Shown: positions 8,156 to 17,436, numbered from the stretch's first letter. The stretch: 38,834 bases of DNA from Blastocatellia bacterium (GCA_016789145.1 JAEUQI010000025.1:1-38834); one strand, 5' to 3'. The notes: generated by a model from the sequence alone, not told the origin. Program-made: numbers and translations.

Positions 8156-9561
8156 TATCTAGAATATGTCGATATCGGATTCAGGTCGAGACCAAAATCA
8201 CGCGGATTCTCGCCAATGATAGCGGCAGCGAAGAATTTCGGTACATACTTGAAATTCTCAGCCTGAAACTGCTTTGACAATATCTCTGAATTCGCGATCA
8301 GCGTCCAGAAATCTCGCGGCAAACCGGAATTTGAATCAAGCGCTTTCTGTAGATTTGAGCTAAGGCCGCCCTCACCGCTATTGTAGCTACCGATCGCAAG
8401 CGGAACACTCGCCGGCCCCGTGCCATAGCGACCGAGCAGTGCTTTCATATACGAAGCCGCCGCTCGTGCTGCAGGCTCAGATTGACATCTAATGTCGGGA
8501 TTTGACGGCGATGCACCTTTGACTACGCCGTCGCTTGGTTCGAAGTGTATTCTTCCGGTCGCGAAAGTGAACTGAAACATTCCGAGAGGACCAGTGCCGC
8601 TCTGCAGGCAATTACAATGCTCTGATTCGATCATCGCAAGATAGAGACCGATGCGCGGATCGATACTTTTTTCATTAAATGCTCGAACAATAAAGGGAGC
8701 GTTCTTCGCGGCACGCTCATACGTCGCAGCCAGATTGTCACCAGTTCGGCAGCCCGCCATTCTGCCGACCTTTAGCCGCGATGTATAAGCGTTCACGTCT
8801 CGCAAGATGCGATCAAGAGCCGCAGCAGGGATCTTCTCGCCGCTTGCATTGCCGATAACCTGAGCAACACGCTGAGCCTTTGCCTCGACATAGGCACGTT
8901 TCTCAAGATCCGACATCTCAGAATACTTCTTGCCGCTCGGAGCGTCGGGAGATGTCGGCTGTGTCGGATCGGACGGCAACTCAGAACCAGAATTTGTTGA
9001 CGGCGTCGATCCCGATGGACTCGGTGATGAATCGGTTTTTGGCGTTCGGCTTGTAGTAGGCCTCTCAGCCGGCTCTTCTAGATTCGCGATCTCGACCTTG
9101 CCGGAACTACCAAACCCGACAAACAAAGCAAAGACCGCCGAAACGCTGATGATAAATATCGCCGCTGCAATAGCGATGATCGGGCCCAAGCTTGGAGCCG
9201 ACTGAGTCTGCACTGTCAGCGCCGTCGGTTGAGCTATTTCGGCCACTGGTTCTGCGGGCTTTTGAATCGTCGACATTTCGATCTTGGTCGCATTCCCTAT
9301 TCTGATCGTGTCGCCGTCGACGAGCGGCGTTCCGGATGAGATCGCTGAGACATCATTTACGAAAGTGCCGTTCGTCGAGCCTTCGTCCACGATCCAAACG
9401 CGGCCGTTTTCGTTGTAAATCGTCGAGTTTAGACGCGATAGCCCTTGGTCATCGAGCCGCAGATCGGCGTCGCTGCCACGACCGATACGCGTTCGCCCCG
9501 ATTCGAGCGGAACAGTTTGCTCGTCTTCGCCGACCCTGATCTTTAGGACAATTTCACTCAT
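8155..9561 (-). CDS. FHA domain-TM-lytic transglycosylase-like protein (second paralog)
   Basis: The protein has 468 residues. An FHA domain (about 1-95; GR at 27-28, STNG at 62-65) is followed by one membrane helix (about 126-150) and a Ser/Pro/Thr linker. The C-terminal domain is of the SLT/lysozyme type: MIESEHCNC with E312 as the likely catalytic acid, GPLGMFQF, and YNSGEG near the end. The FHA SRxH motif here reads SRLN, so phosphopeptide affinity may be altered. The arrangement would join a cytoplasmic phosphothreonine reader to a periplasmic peptidoglycan-cutting domain. The start ATG overlaps the previous stop (ATGA), which decides it over a longer upstream frame. Two Cys next to the active site (C316, C318) are unusual. 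Confidence 0.85.
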   Translation of the reverse strand: MSEIVLKIRVGEDEQTVPLESGRTRIGRGSDADLRLDDQGLSRLNSTIYNENGRVWIVDEGSTNGTFVNDVSAISSGTPLVDGDTIRIGNATKIEMSTIQKPAEPVAEIAQPTALTVQTQSAPSLGPIIAIAAAIFIISVSAVFALFVGFGSSGKVEIANLEEPAERPTTSRTPKTDSSPSPSGSTPSTNSGSELPSDPTQPTSPDAPSGKKYSEMSDLEKRAYVEAKAQRVAQVIGNASGEKIPAAALDRILRDVNAYTSRLKVGRMAGCRTGDNLAATYERAAKNAPFIVRAFNEKSIDPRIGLYLAMIESEHCNCLQSGTGPLGMFQFTFATGRIHFEPSDGVVKGASPSNPDIRCQSEPAARAAASYMKALLGRYGTGPASVPLAIGSYNSGEGGLSSNLQKALDSNSGLPRDFWTLIANSEILSKQFQAENFKYVPKFFAAAIIGENPRDFGLDLNPISTYSR

Positions 9562-11081
9562 TTGATCGCAATGGGATAGAGTGTTGAAAGCGGCCGATCC
9601 TTGGTCAGTCCGAAGCGCGAAGGATTCTCTGCTACAATTCCAGCGGCAAAAAAACGCACTAAGCGTTCGCGTTCCGGAGCAGTTTTGATAGTGTTCCAAA
9701 GGTCACTTCGGCTTGATCCTAGCGAAGTCTTCCAGGTTGCGGCATCTTGCGGCGATCTACCAAACGCGACGGCGCCATAGACACCATCTCCGTCAAATAC
9801 GCCGAAAACGATGGCCTTCATATAGATGGCAGCGGCACGTGCGGCACAATTTTGCGAGGCATCGGAAAGCGTTTCGGTACCGCATTGGCCGTTGTATTTA
9901 TTGTCGGTGACAAACGTGTTCGACATGCGCCAGAGTCCTTCTTCATCGCCTTGTTTTGCGGCAACGAACTTACTTCGCTCCAATGCGAGCATAAAACCAA
10001 GTACCGCATCGAGATTCTGTTCGCGAACAAAGGCCGTATTTATTGCATCACGATAAACAGCGGCTCGATCTGCGATCCCCGGCTGAGCAAACTCGGCCGT
10101 TCGCTTCTTAACCTCGGTTAGAAACTGTTTATTGGAAACGTTGTACTGGAATCCGCCGGAGAACTGGCTCGCAAATTTCGTCGCCATTTCCTGCATCTGG
10201 AGCATCGAGACTTCGGTGTTTCCTGATGGTTGCTTTGGCAGCTCGGCGGTTGGCGAGACGACCGGCGTTGGCTTGGGCGTCAATTTAGCCGTATCGAACG
10301 CGAGCGATAGCGGCGGCGAGGTGAATGCAACGTTCCCATCCTGATCGATAAGCTGAACCTTTAGCAAATGATCTAAGCCATCGGCAAACTCGGGAATCGC
10401 TGCCGGATCGAGCGATGCCGAGAAACTCGGAGCCGAACCCGTAGCGACACGTTTGTCGTCAATAGTGTAGATCGCCTGGGCGACACACTCGCCGTTAGAA
10501 ACCTTGATCTCAATATCGGTCGCCGCACTTAGCGAATCGCCGCGCTCCGGCTTAACAAACTCAGCCGTGGCACTGCATTCGCCGCCCCTCGTCGCATAAA
10601 AAGCACCGGCCGCTACGGCACATATAACGGCAAGCCCGCACACTGCACCGGCGATCAATAGCATAGGATTCGATCCTGAAGGAGCGGCGGCTGCAATTCC
10701 GGTGCTGACAACTTCGCTTGCGGCATAGGATGCTTCGCTCGTGATAGGAGAAAGATCCGGCCCATCGATAGACGCATCGTCGTTAGGGGCCACGGTCTGT
10801 GACAGGAATTCAGCCTCCGTCGAACCACCAAATTTGAGCTTGTCGCCATGGCACAAACGTCTTTCGCCAACGAGTTTTTGGCCGTTGACTTCGGTTCCGT
10901 TGCTACTGTTTAGGTCGATCAGGTAAAAATCGCCGTCTCGCTCCTCGATCTCGGCGTGAAAACGCGAAACATTGCTATCCGACGGAAACGCGACGTCATT
11001 GTCTTGCGTCCTGCCGATCGTGGTTACGGCCTTTTTTAGCGTAATTTCGCCGAATTCACTTTTTATCCGAGGCTCTGGCAT
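9558..11081 (-). CDS. FHA domain-TM protein with Ig-like and partly degenerate lysozyme-like domains (first paralog)
   Basis: The protein has 507 residues. The FHA domain is intact (GR 23-24, SRFH 39-42, NSSNG 58-62). One membrane helix lies at about 139-162. A beta-rich stretch with a Cys pair (C169, C199) at about 168-265 looks like a small Ig-type domain. After a Pro linker, the C-terminal domain (about 325-500) follows the lysozyme-like fold of the next gene: ALERSKF keeps the Glu (E368), CAARAAAIYMKAI matches PAARAAASYMKAL, and the end FFAAGIVAENPSRFGL matches too. The YN-SG motif is replaced by FGRS, so activity is doubtful. No clear Shine-Dalgarno is seen. Confidence 0.8.
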   Translation of the reverse strand: MPEPRIKSEFGEITLKKAVTTIGRTQDNDVAFPSDSNVSRFHAEIEERDGDFYLIDLNSSNGTEVNGQKLVGERRLCHGDKLKFGGSTEAEFLSQTVAPNDDASIDGPDLSPITSEASYAASEVVSTGIAAAAPSGSNPMLLIAGAVCGLAVICAVAAGAFYATRGGECSATAEFVKPERGDSLSAATDIEIKVSNGECVAQAIYTIDDKRVATGSAPSFSASLDPAAIPEFADGLDHLLKVQLIDQDGNVAFTSPPLSLAFDTAKLTPKPTPVVSPTAELPKQPSGNTEVSMLQMQEMATKFASQFSGGFQYNVSNKQFLTEVKKRTAEFAQPGIADRAAVYRDAINTAFVREQNLDAVLGFMLALERSKFVAAKQGDEEGLWRMSNTFVTDNKYNGQCGTETLSDASQNCAARAAAIYMKAIVFGVFDGDGVYGAVAFGRSPQDAATWKTSLGSSRSDLWNTIKTAPERERLVRFFAAGIVAENPSRFGLTKDRPLSTLYPIAIK

Positions 11082-11119
11082 CGTGTTTAATAGACGGCTA
11101 AACAGGGCCGATTTTGCCG

Positions 11120-11521
11120 TCAGAACGTAGTGTCAGCAGGTTGGCGCATAAGGAAAATGTAGTACAAGATCGCAACCAATATGGTTAGGACGACAAACAG
11201 CATGACAAGTATCCCTAAATAAGATCTACCTTGCTTTTTTGTCGTTTCTGCAGAACCTGGAAGTACGTTAACGATCCGCTCAGCAGTTAGTTGCTCAGAA
11301 ATATATGGCTGTTCTTCGACTTCGACCTTCGGTATGAACGGCTGTTCGTCCGAAGGCGTTATATCGGGCGGCAGATACAGCGCCGAAAGGTTTTCTTCGA
11401 TATCAGGCGAAAGAGTGTCAGGTTCGACGAACGATTCCGGCTCTCCCGGACGTGCCAAAATGACGACGCCGTCGCTCGTCCGGAAGATAGGTTTTGGCAG
11501 TTCCCAATTGTCTCCGGCCAT
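11120..11521 (-). CDS. Small C-terminally anchored membrane protein
   Basis: The protein has 133 residues. The first hundred are soluble, acidic and Pro-rich. A single hydrophobic helix at about 102-124 (YLGILVMLFVVLTILVAILY) is followed by a few residues. There is no signal peptide, so a cytoplasmic domain anchored by its C-terminus is likely. An AAGGAGG ribosome-binding site eight bases before the ATG supports the start strongly. It lies 23 bases after cbs and 38 bases before the first FHA gene, so it probably belongs to the FHA transcript. I do not recognise the family. Confidence 0.7.
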   Translation of the reverse strand: MAGDNWELPKPIFRTSDGVVILARPGEPESFVEPDTLSPDIEENLSALYLPPDITPSDEQPFIPKVEVEEQPYISEQLTAERIVNVLPGSAETTKKQGRSYLGILVMLFVVLTILVAILYYIFLMRQPADTTF

Positions 11522-11544
11522 CGGCAGAGCCTCCTTGCGAATTG

Positions 11545-12912
11545 CTAACTGGGCAGGTCAAGCAGATCTGCACGCGTAATGATCGCAGTTATTCGCTTAA
11601 AATCCTCGATCAAAACAGCAGGATTCTTCTGTAACTTTGCTTTGATCTCGTTGTATGTCGCATCTGAATCCAGCACGGGAAAACTAGCGTCCATCACGTC
11701 CGCAACGCTTGACGTCATTAGATCGCGATTCTGCAAAAGTTTAGTCAACAAGCCGCTTTCCCGCAAGCTGCCGACCGAATGGTTATCGTCAATGACAGGC
11801 AACTGCGTAACTCCGCTTTCATTCATTTTTGCAAGAGCGTCGGAGACCGTATCGGTCGAAGAAACAGAAATAACTGCGGCTCGATTCCCAAGATGTTTGG
11901 TTTCAGCGATAACGCCAGCAGTTATACGCTGCGGCTCGAGCATCAGCTTCTCCTTCATCCACTCGTCCGAGTGGAACTTGGTCAGATAGTGTTCACCGGT
12001 ATCGCAGACAATAAAGACGACGAGCGAGTTCTCATCGAGTTCTTTAGCAACCTTCAACGCTCCGGCAAAGATCGTACCGGTCGATCCGCCGCAGAAGATG
12101 CCTTCGCGTCGAGACAATTGACGTGCAAGATCGAACGATTCGCGATCCGTAATATTGATGATCTCATCTACGATCGCGAGATTTGCGTTGACCGTCGGTA
12201 GTGCCTGGCCGATGCCTTCCACCAGATAGGGCGTCGGCTCCGGGACATGTCCCGAGTCTTTATAAGTCTTGAAGATAGAACCGTACGGGTCGGCGCCGAT
12301 TATCCTTATGTCCGGATTCATTTCCTTCAAGTATCGAGCCGTACCGCTGATCGTGCCGCCGGTCCCAATGCTTGACACAAAATGAGTGATCTTGCCGTCA
12401 GTGTCGTTCCAGATCTCGGGACCGGTCGTATTGTAATGCGCGAGAGGATTCGCAGGGTGGCTGTACTGGTCAGGATAGAATGAATTTGGCGTCTCTTCGG
12501 CGATCCTGCGAGCTGTCGTAACGTAATGGTCCGGCGTTCCGGGCTTGGCTGCAGCCGGACAAACAACAATGTCGGCACCGAGGGCTTTCAAGTATCTATT
12601 CTTTTCGACGGAAACCTTGTCGGTCAGAACAAAAACGCACTTATATCCACGAACGGCCGCAACCAGAGCAAGCCCAATACCTGTATTACCGCTGGTTGCT
12701 TCGACGATAGTGCCGCCTTTCTTTAGTACACCTTCTTTCTCGGCCCAATTGATCATCGAAATTCCGATACGATCTTTGACCGAATAGCCCGGATTTAGGT
12801 TCTCCATTTTGGCGTAGATGGGCGTTTTGATCTTAAGTTGTTTGGTGATGTTGTTAATGCGTACGAGCGGCGTGTTGCCGATCAGACTGATAACGTCGTT
12901 GTAAGTTCTCAT
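11545..12912 (-). CDS. cbs: Cystathionine beta-synthase (PLP fold plus CBS pair)
   Basis: The protein has 455 residues from the ATG at 12912. The PLP lysine is in SVKDR (K46), the phosphate loop is TSGNTG (about 73-78) and GGSTG follows, as in the cysteine synthase/CBS fold. About 120 C-terminal residues form a pair of CBS regulatory motifs. That layout fits cystathionine beta-synthase, which joins serine and homocysteine in reverse transsulfuration; an O-acetylserine sulfhydrylase is the alternative. A GTG at 12960 would add 16 residues, but MRTYNDVISLIGNTPLV is the typical family start. TATAAA lies 6-7 bases before that GTG, so a leaderless start there cannot be ruled out. It may head the FHA/tssK part of the block. 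Confidence 0.85.
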   Translation of the reverse strand: MRTYNDVISLIGNTPLVRINNITKQLKIKTPIYAKMENLNPGYSVKDRIGISMINWAEKEGVLKKGGTIVEATSGNTGIGLALVAAVRGYKCVFVLTDKVSVEKNRYLKALGADIVVCPAAAKPGTPDHYVTTARRIAEETPNSFYPDQYSHPANPLAHYNTTGPEIWNDTDGKITHFVSSIGTGGTISGTARYLKEMNPDIRIIGADPYGSIFKTYKDSGHVPEPTPYLVEGIGQALPTVNANLAIVDEIINITDRESFDLARQLSRREGIFCGGSTGTIFAGALKVAKELDENSLVVFIVCDTGEHYLTKFHSDEWMKEKLMLEPQRITAGVIAETKHLGNRAAVISVSSTDTVSDALAKMNESGVTQLPVIDDNHSVGSLRESGLLTKLLQNRDLMTSSVADVMDASFPVLDSDATYNEIKAKLQKNPAVLIEDFKRITAIITRADLLDLPS

Positions 12913-12999
12913 TAAGTACGGATTCACGCGAGAATTGCGTGCGTTTGGCTCAGCGGCCACAGTTTATACGACAGAGTTTATGCCGAAATCGGGTTTCAA

Positions 13000-13518
13000 T
13001 CAAGATTCGTCAACAAATCGATGTTCCGACACCAATTGCCAAGGGCCGCCAAGGTAATGCCACATTGCGATTCCGGTCGCTCGCCCGGCCCACGGCTGAT
13101 GTTTGCTCGAAAGCGCGGCGAGCAAGGCAGACGCTTCGTCGGGCGACACTTTGTTCTGTACGGTAATATGCGGATCGAACTTGTTCTTGTCCTGCGGCGT
13201 TAGATCGGCAAAGAAGTGGTCGGCTATCAAGCGACGTATCGAAACGAGTTTTGGCGAGATCACTTTCATAGCCACGCCCCGACCAAGCGACCGCCATTTT
13301 TCGAAGACAAGTTCGATCGAGTTTGTATCACGGCACAATAGGTTGATCAGCGTCGCCGCTTCATCGCCTTTTTTGTTAGGCAGGTCATGGAACAAAGTTA
13401 GGTGAGCCCTGAGGAAATTTCGCTCCGCAGGAAAGTGTTGATGGCGAAGGTTATCGAAAAATGTGAACGACTCATCATCCAACATTGCGGTTAGTATGAT
13501 CGGCGGATCGTCGTTCAT
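13000..13518 (-). CDS. 2'-5' RNA ligase / 2H phosphoesterase family protein
   Basis: The protein has 172 residues. Two HxT motifs, HLTLFHDL and HITVQNKV, stand about 80 residues apart. This defines the 2H phosphoesterase superfamily, which acts on cyclic phosphates or 2'-5' linkages in RNA or small nucleotides. The length fits a single-domain member. The true substrate cannot be read from the sequence. The ATG overlaps the GDPD stop (ATGA), so the two are translationally coupled. Confidence 0.8.
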   Translation of the reverse strand: MNDDPPIILTAMLDDESFTFFDNLRHQHFPAERNFLRAHLTLFHDLPNKKGDEAATLINLLCRDTNSIELVFEKWRSLGRGVAMKVISPKLVSIRRLIADHFFADLTPQDKNKFDPHITVQNKVSPDEASALLAALSSKHQPWAGRATGIAMWHYLGGPWQLVSEHRFVDES

Positions 13519-14267
13519 TTTGAGTCTCTTGCCGCCAGCAAACGCTGCGGGTCGTTGGTAATTAGATTATCGATCTGACGGTCGCGGCATCGATCGATCC
13601 ATCGAGGATCATCAGCGGTCCACACCGTCACCGGCATATCGAGAGCCTTGGCATCACCAATTAGACTCGCCGACGCAAGCGATGTATGAAGGGAAATGCC
13701 GTCGGCTCCGAATTCGCGTGCCATCGCGATAATGTATCTTCGTCGGCGCAGAATCGTCATTATCGACGGCTCGAAAAGGGCGGCTGTATTTACTTGCGGC
13801 ATGTGGAATTTCATCTCCGCGATCGCCCCCAATCGAAAGCTCTTGACGATCACGCGATCGAGTGCCGAATAGCCCTTTAGCAAGTTTGCGACAGCAGCAA
13901 CGAGCGGCTTGAACTCTCCGGATTCGCACTTTAGCTCAATGAATATCGTGCCGCTCGCTTTCTCGTACAGTGCCAGCAATTGTTTTAATGTCGGAACTCC
14001 TTCGTTGATGAACTTCGGATCGAACCACGAACCAACATCCGTTCGAGCGAGTTCGCGTGAAGACACTTCGGCGACCTTGGTACGCAAGCTGGCAGTTCGC
14101 CGCAGGTCGTAATCGTGTATAACGACAGGCACGCCATCATTTGCAAGCTGGACATCGAATTCGACACCGTCCGCTCCGCATTCGATGGCTGCTCGAAACG
14201 CCGCCATCGTATTCTCGGGCGCGTTTCGGCTGTCGCCGCGGTGAGCGATTATGAGCGGGCGTTTCAT
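13515..14267 (-). CDS. Glycerophosphodiester phosphodiesterase
   Basis: The protein has 250 residues. IAHRGDSRNAPENT at the N-terminus, EFDVQLANDGVPVVIHD and later IELKCESG supply the catalytic His pair and acidic metal ligands of the GDPD family. It would cut deacylated phospholipids to glycerol-3-phosphate and an alcohol. No signal peptide is seen, so it is probably cytoplasmic. A longer frame starts at 14300, but the ATG at 14267 overlaps the methyltransferase stop (ATGA) and begins right at the family N-terminus, so I chose it. Confidence 0.85.
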   Translation of the reverse strand: MKRPLIIAHRGDSRNAPENTMAAFRAAIECGADGVEFDVQLANDGVPVVIHDYDLRRTASLRTKVAEVSSRELARTDVGSWFDPKFINEGVPTLKQLLALYEKASGTIFIELKCESGEFKPLVAAVANLLKGYSALDRVIVKSFRLGAIAEMKFHMPQVNTAALFEPSIMTILRRRRYIIAMAREFGADGISLHTSLASASLIGDAKALDMPVTVWTADDPRWIDRCRDRQIDNLITNDPQRLLAARDSK

Positions 14268-14908
14268 TTCTTTTCGAGAAGAAAGATCGTTTTGGACCAA
14301 GCTATTGGCTCAGTGATCGGGAATTTGTGGTTGCCGACAATATTAAAGTATCTCGTCGCCGCCTCGCGAACCTTGTCGAGCGGATGGATCTTGAAATTGT
14401 AGAGAAGCTCGAGCATCGAACCGACAATAGACGGCTTTACCGGCAGAAAAACGAGAGGTGCTCCGGGCTTTAAGATTCGGGCAGCCTCTCGTAGGCCATC
14501 GTCGAGGGGCGTATATTCGAGTACGCCGCACATCAACAACAGATCGAACGTATCGTCAGCAAATGGTAACGCCAACACATTTGCCTGTACAAAATCATTC
14601 TTTGCCGACTTTGCGGGCCATCGCTCTAAACTCTCGCGGCCAACCTCAAGTGACTTTATTGAAAGATCGAGGGAAATGACCCGTCTTGACGGGAGACCGG
14701 CATTATGAAAAGCCTCGGTCACGATCCCGGTTCCACTACCTGCGTCCAACACAAGCGAATCCTGCGATAGTGATAGATCAAGCGAACGCAAGTATTTTGC
14801 GACCGAAGCACTGTAGCCATTGAGTTTCATCGCCAGATTGTGGACATCGGCGATACGGTCGTACAGACCTTGAGCTTTCGTCTTGTTGTGACGAACGTCT
14901 TTGGGCAT
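14264..14908 (-). CDS. Class I SAM-dependent methyltransferase
   Basis: The protein has 214 residues. VLDAGSGTG is motif I for SAM binding. SLDLS and FDLLLMCGVLEYTPLDDGL follow as motifs II and post-II, giving the Methyltransf_11/25 fold. The substrate cannot be told. It starts three bases after the stop of the TlpA-like gene and overlaps the GDPD gene, so it is in the same operon. Link to GDPD suggests, weakly, a lipid or small-metabolite role. Confidence 0.8.
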   Translation of the reverse strand: MPKDVRHNKTKAQGLYDRIADVHNLAMKLNGYSASVAKYLRSLDLSLSQDSLVLDAGSGTGIVTEAFHNAGLPSRRVISLDLSIKSLEVGRESLERWPAKSAKNDFVQANVLALPFADDTFDLLLMCGVLEYTPLDDGLREAARILKPGAPLVFLPVKPSIVGSMLELLYNFKIHPLDKVREAATRYFNIVGNHKFPITEPIAWSKTIFLLEKK

Positions 14909-14911
14909 AGA

Positions 14912-16339
14912 CTATTTTTCAGCGAGCAATCTCAAGATCGTCGATCGCAGTTCGTCCTTTCGCGATGGACTGGTTCCGGTGGCGACGTATCGCACATTGC
15001 CTTTTCGATCGATCAGGACAGCAGTCGGCAATCCGGTAGCACCGTAAATTATCTGACTTTCCTGACCGAGAGCGACAGGAATATCATAATCCAATTTGTG
15101 CTCAGCCTTGAAACGCTTGAGCATCTCGATCTCACGAGCCTTCCCCGCTGCGTTGCCGTCAGCAGCGTCGTAGTATCGCGTAATGCCGAGAATCACTAGA
15201 CCGGAGTCAGCATGCTCAGTCTGCCATTCGCGAAGATGCGGAAACGCCTCGAAACACGGGCCACACCAGGTTGCCCAAAAATCGAGCAACACAACCTTGC
15301 CCTTGAGGTCTGCAAGAGACCTTTGAGGCCCGCCGATCCAACTGTCGAATTTCGGCAAAACCGGTGCAGGCTCTCCTAGGATCGAGTAGTGTCTCTCTCT
15401 TCGCTTCAGGCGAGAGACAACATCGTCACGGAGATCTGCCCGTTCGAAATACTTCGATGCAGAGGCCAAAGCGCCACGATACTCTGCGAGAGCCGCCGGC
15501 TTGCGGCCGGTTTCGATCATGTAGCGGATCTTCGTGTCTGTCGCATAATAGTAGAAGCTGGTTGATTGGGTTTCTACTGCCGAAGCTCGCATTTCCTCGA
15601 TCGCAGAATCGGCCTTGTCCTGCTGTCCAAGATCGCGATACGCCTCGAACTTAAGCATTCCGGTGTCGAGTATCTCGTCGAGTCCGCGCGCACGCGATGA
15701 AGCATTGGCCAATAGTTGTTTCGAGATGCTGAATGCCTCAGTAGCCCTCGTCGCCATTTTCGCGAATTCACTCTGCTTCTGATAGGCCTTTGCAAGCTCG
15801 GAGTTCATTCTCGAGATCTCAGTAAGCCTTTTCGGTTCAGACCCGAGATACGTTGTCAGTATCGCCTCCGCTTCGGCAGTTTTTCCACGCTTTGCCAATG
15901 AAACTGCCAATATTGAACGAGCCGTCTGGATGCGTTCGGCAGATGCGTCGTTGGCAGTCGTGTACCGTTGCATCATCTCGATAGTGGCGTCGAGATTCTC
16001 AGCGATCCAGTTGAGCATCGCCGCAAAGTAGACGTCTTCGGTCGCAAGGTCTTTGCGATTGCCCGCAATGGTTGCATACTTTGCTGCGAGTAGCCGCTGC
16101 TCGAGCTTAAGCTGTTCCAATCGCGCCTCAGAAAAGCCGATCTTTTTGGCTTCCATTTCGGCGGCTTTGTCGCGAATATAGCCGTTTGCCTCATCAAACA
16201 GGTCTTTCACTGACTTTTGAGAAATAGGATCCGGCGTCGCCGAGGTCAATGCCGGCGGCCGACCCGATTGCGCCGAATTGACGACCGGCGTCGCCGCAAA
16301 TACGATGACGAGCAAAACTGTGGCGTTAATAAATTTCAT
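14912..16339 (-). CDS. Exported TlpA-like thioredoxin with helical N-terminal region
   Basis: The protein has 475 residues. A signal peptide (about 1-22) precedes some 300 mostly helical residues that look like degenerate TPR repeats. The C-terminal domain is a TlpA/ResA-type thioredoxin with WCGPC (C359, C362) and a cis-proline segment TGLPTAVLID. It probably reduces disulfides in exported proteins such as cytochromes. The ATG at 16339 lies five bases after the thiO stop and starts a clean signal peptide; the longer upstream frame is a shadow inside thiO. Confidence 0.85.
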   Translation of the reverse strand: MKFINATVLLVIVFAATPVVNSAQSGRPPALTSATPDPISQKSVKDLFDEANGYIRDKAAEMEAKKIGFSEARLEQLKLEQRLLAAKYATIAGNRKDLATEDVYFAAMLNWIAENLDATIEMMQRYTTANDASAERIQTARSILAVSLAKRGKTAEAEAILTTYLGSEPKRLTEISRMNSELAKAYQKQSEFAKMATRATEAFSISKQLLANASSRARGLDEILDTGMLKFEAYRDLGQQDKADSAIEEMRASAVETQSTSFYYYATDTKIRYMIETGRKPAALAEYRGALASASKYFERADLRDDVVSRLKRRERHYSILGEPAPVLPKFDSWIGGPQRSLADLKGKVVLLDFWATWCGPCFEAFPHLREWQTEHADSGLVILGITRYYDAADGNAAGKAREIEMLKRFKAEHKLDYDIPVALGQESQIIYGATGLPTAVLIDRKGNVRYVATGTSPSRKDELRSTILRLLAEK

Positions 16340-16344
16340 TAGCT

Positions 16345-17436
16345 TCAATTCGTCGCACTTATTCGATTTGGCATCACCGTTGTGTCGATATCGAACCGAT
16401 CCGCGATCATGTTCGCGGTTAAAGGAGCCAGCAGAATGCCATTTCGATAGTGTCCCGCCGCGATAAACGCATTCGACAGCCCTTCGATCCGACCTATAAC
16501 AGGCATCTCCTCGGTCGCCTTTGGACGCAAGCCGGACCATGAATCATACGGCGTTTGCGATGCCAAACTAGGCGATATTTCCTCAGCCATCTCCCGCAAA
16601 GTTGCGATTCCGGCGTCTGTAACTCCCTTAGAATAGCCGACGAATTCGCTCGTCGAACCTGCCAATACACGACCGTCCCTCCGCGGAACTATGTAGCCGC
16701 GAGACGAATAGATAACATGCTCGTAAACACGTTTCGCCGTACGATAACAGATCATTTGTCCGCGAACAGGCACGATCCCAGCGGTCGCCAGGCCTAGTTT
16801 GTTCGTCCACGCACCGGCACAAAGGACCACGGATTCACATTCGAACTCCCGGTCGGCCGCCATAGCTCTTGTAACCGTGCCGTCCTTGGTTTCGATCTTG
16901 TCGATTTCACAGTTCTCAACGATCTCGATCCTGTTCAATTCGGCGTATTTTCGTAACGCTAATATCAATTTTCGATTTTCAATCTGCCAGTCGTTGGGGA
17001 AGAAAAGTCCTCCAACTACATCGGGCGAAATAAACGGCTCGCGACGTCTGATGTCAGCGGCATCGAGCAGCTCAACTGTCAGCCCGCGTCCTCGGTGCAG
17101 TTCGAAACGACTCTTAAGTTTTGCCATTTCGATCGATGAAAAAGCGACATAAAGCGTTCCATTCGTATCGAGTTCTACGTCAACGCCGGTTTCTGCCAAT
17201 AGTTCTTTAGCAAACTGCGGATAAAGATCGCGCGATTCAGAACACAGATCGAAGAATTCGCCGCCGTGATCCGATTCGGCCTGCGGCCCCAACATACCAC
17301 CGGCGGCCCAACTTGCCTCTTGGCCGCAGATACCTTTATCGACAATGGTTATGTCACTGTGTCCACGCTTATGCAACTCGCGAGCTATCGCAAGCCCGAC
17401 CACGCCGCCGCCGATGATCAATGTTTCTCCCGCCAT
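16345..17436 (-). CDS. thiO: Glycine oxidase ThiO-like FAD-dependent amine oxidase
   Basis: The protein has 363 residues. The N-terminal GGGVVGLAIARELHKRG is a Rossmann FAD-binding motif. EASWAAGGMLGPQ and the C-terminal GHYRNGILLAPLTA are typical of the DAO family branch that includes ThiO. ThiO oxidises glycine to iminoacetate for the thiazole part of thiamin. No thiG, thiS or thiE is nearby, so a general D-amino acid or sarcosine oxidase remains possible. It is the first gene of the minus-strand block and is divergent from icd across 62 bases. Confidence 0.8.
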   Translation of the reverse strand: MAGETLIIGGGVVGLAIARELHKRGHSDITIVDKGICGQEASWAAGGMLGPQAESDHGGEFFDLCSESRDLYPQFAKELLAETGVDVELDTNGTLYVAFSSIEMAKLKSRFELHRGRGLTVELLDAADIRRREPFISPDVVGGLFFPNDWQIENRKLILALRKYAELNRIEIVENCEIDKIETKDGTVTRAMAADREFECESVVLCAGAWTNKLGLATAGIVPVRGQMICYRTAKRVYEHVIYSSRGYIVPRRDGRVLAGSTSEFVGYSKGVTDAGIATLREMAEEISPSLASQTPYDSWSGLRPKATEEMPVIGRIEGLSNAFIAAGHYRNGILLAPLTANMIADRFDIDTTVMPNRISATN

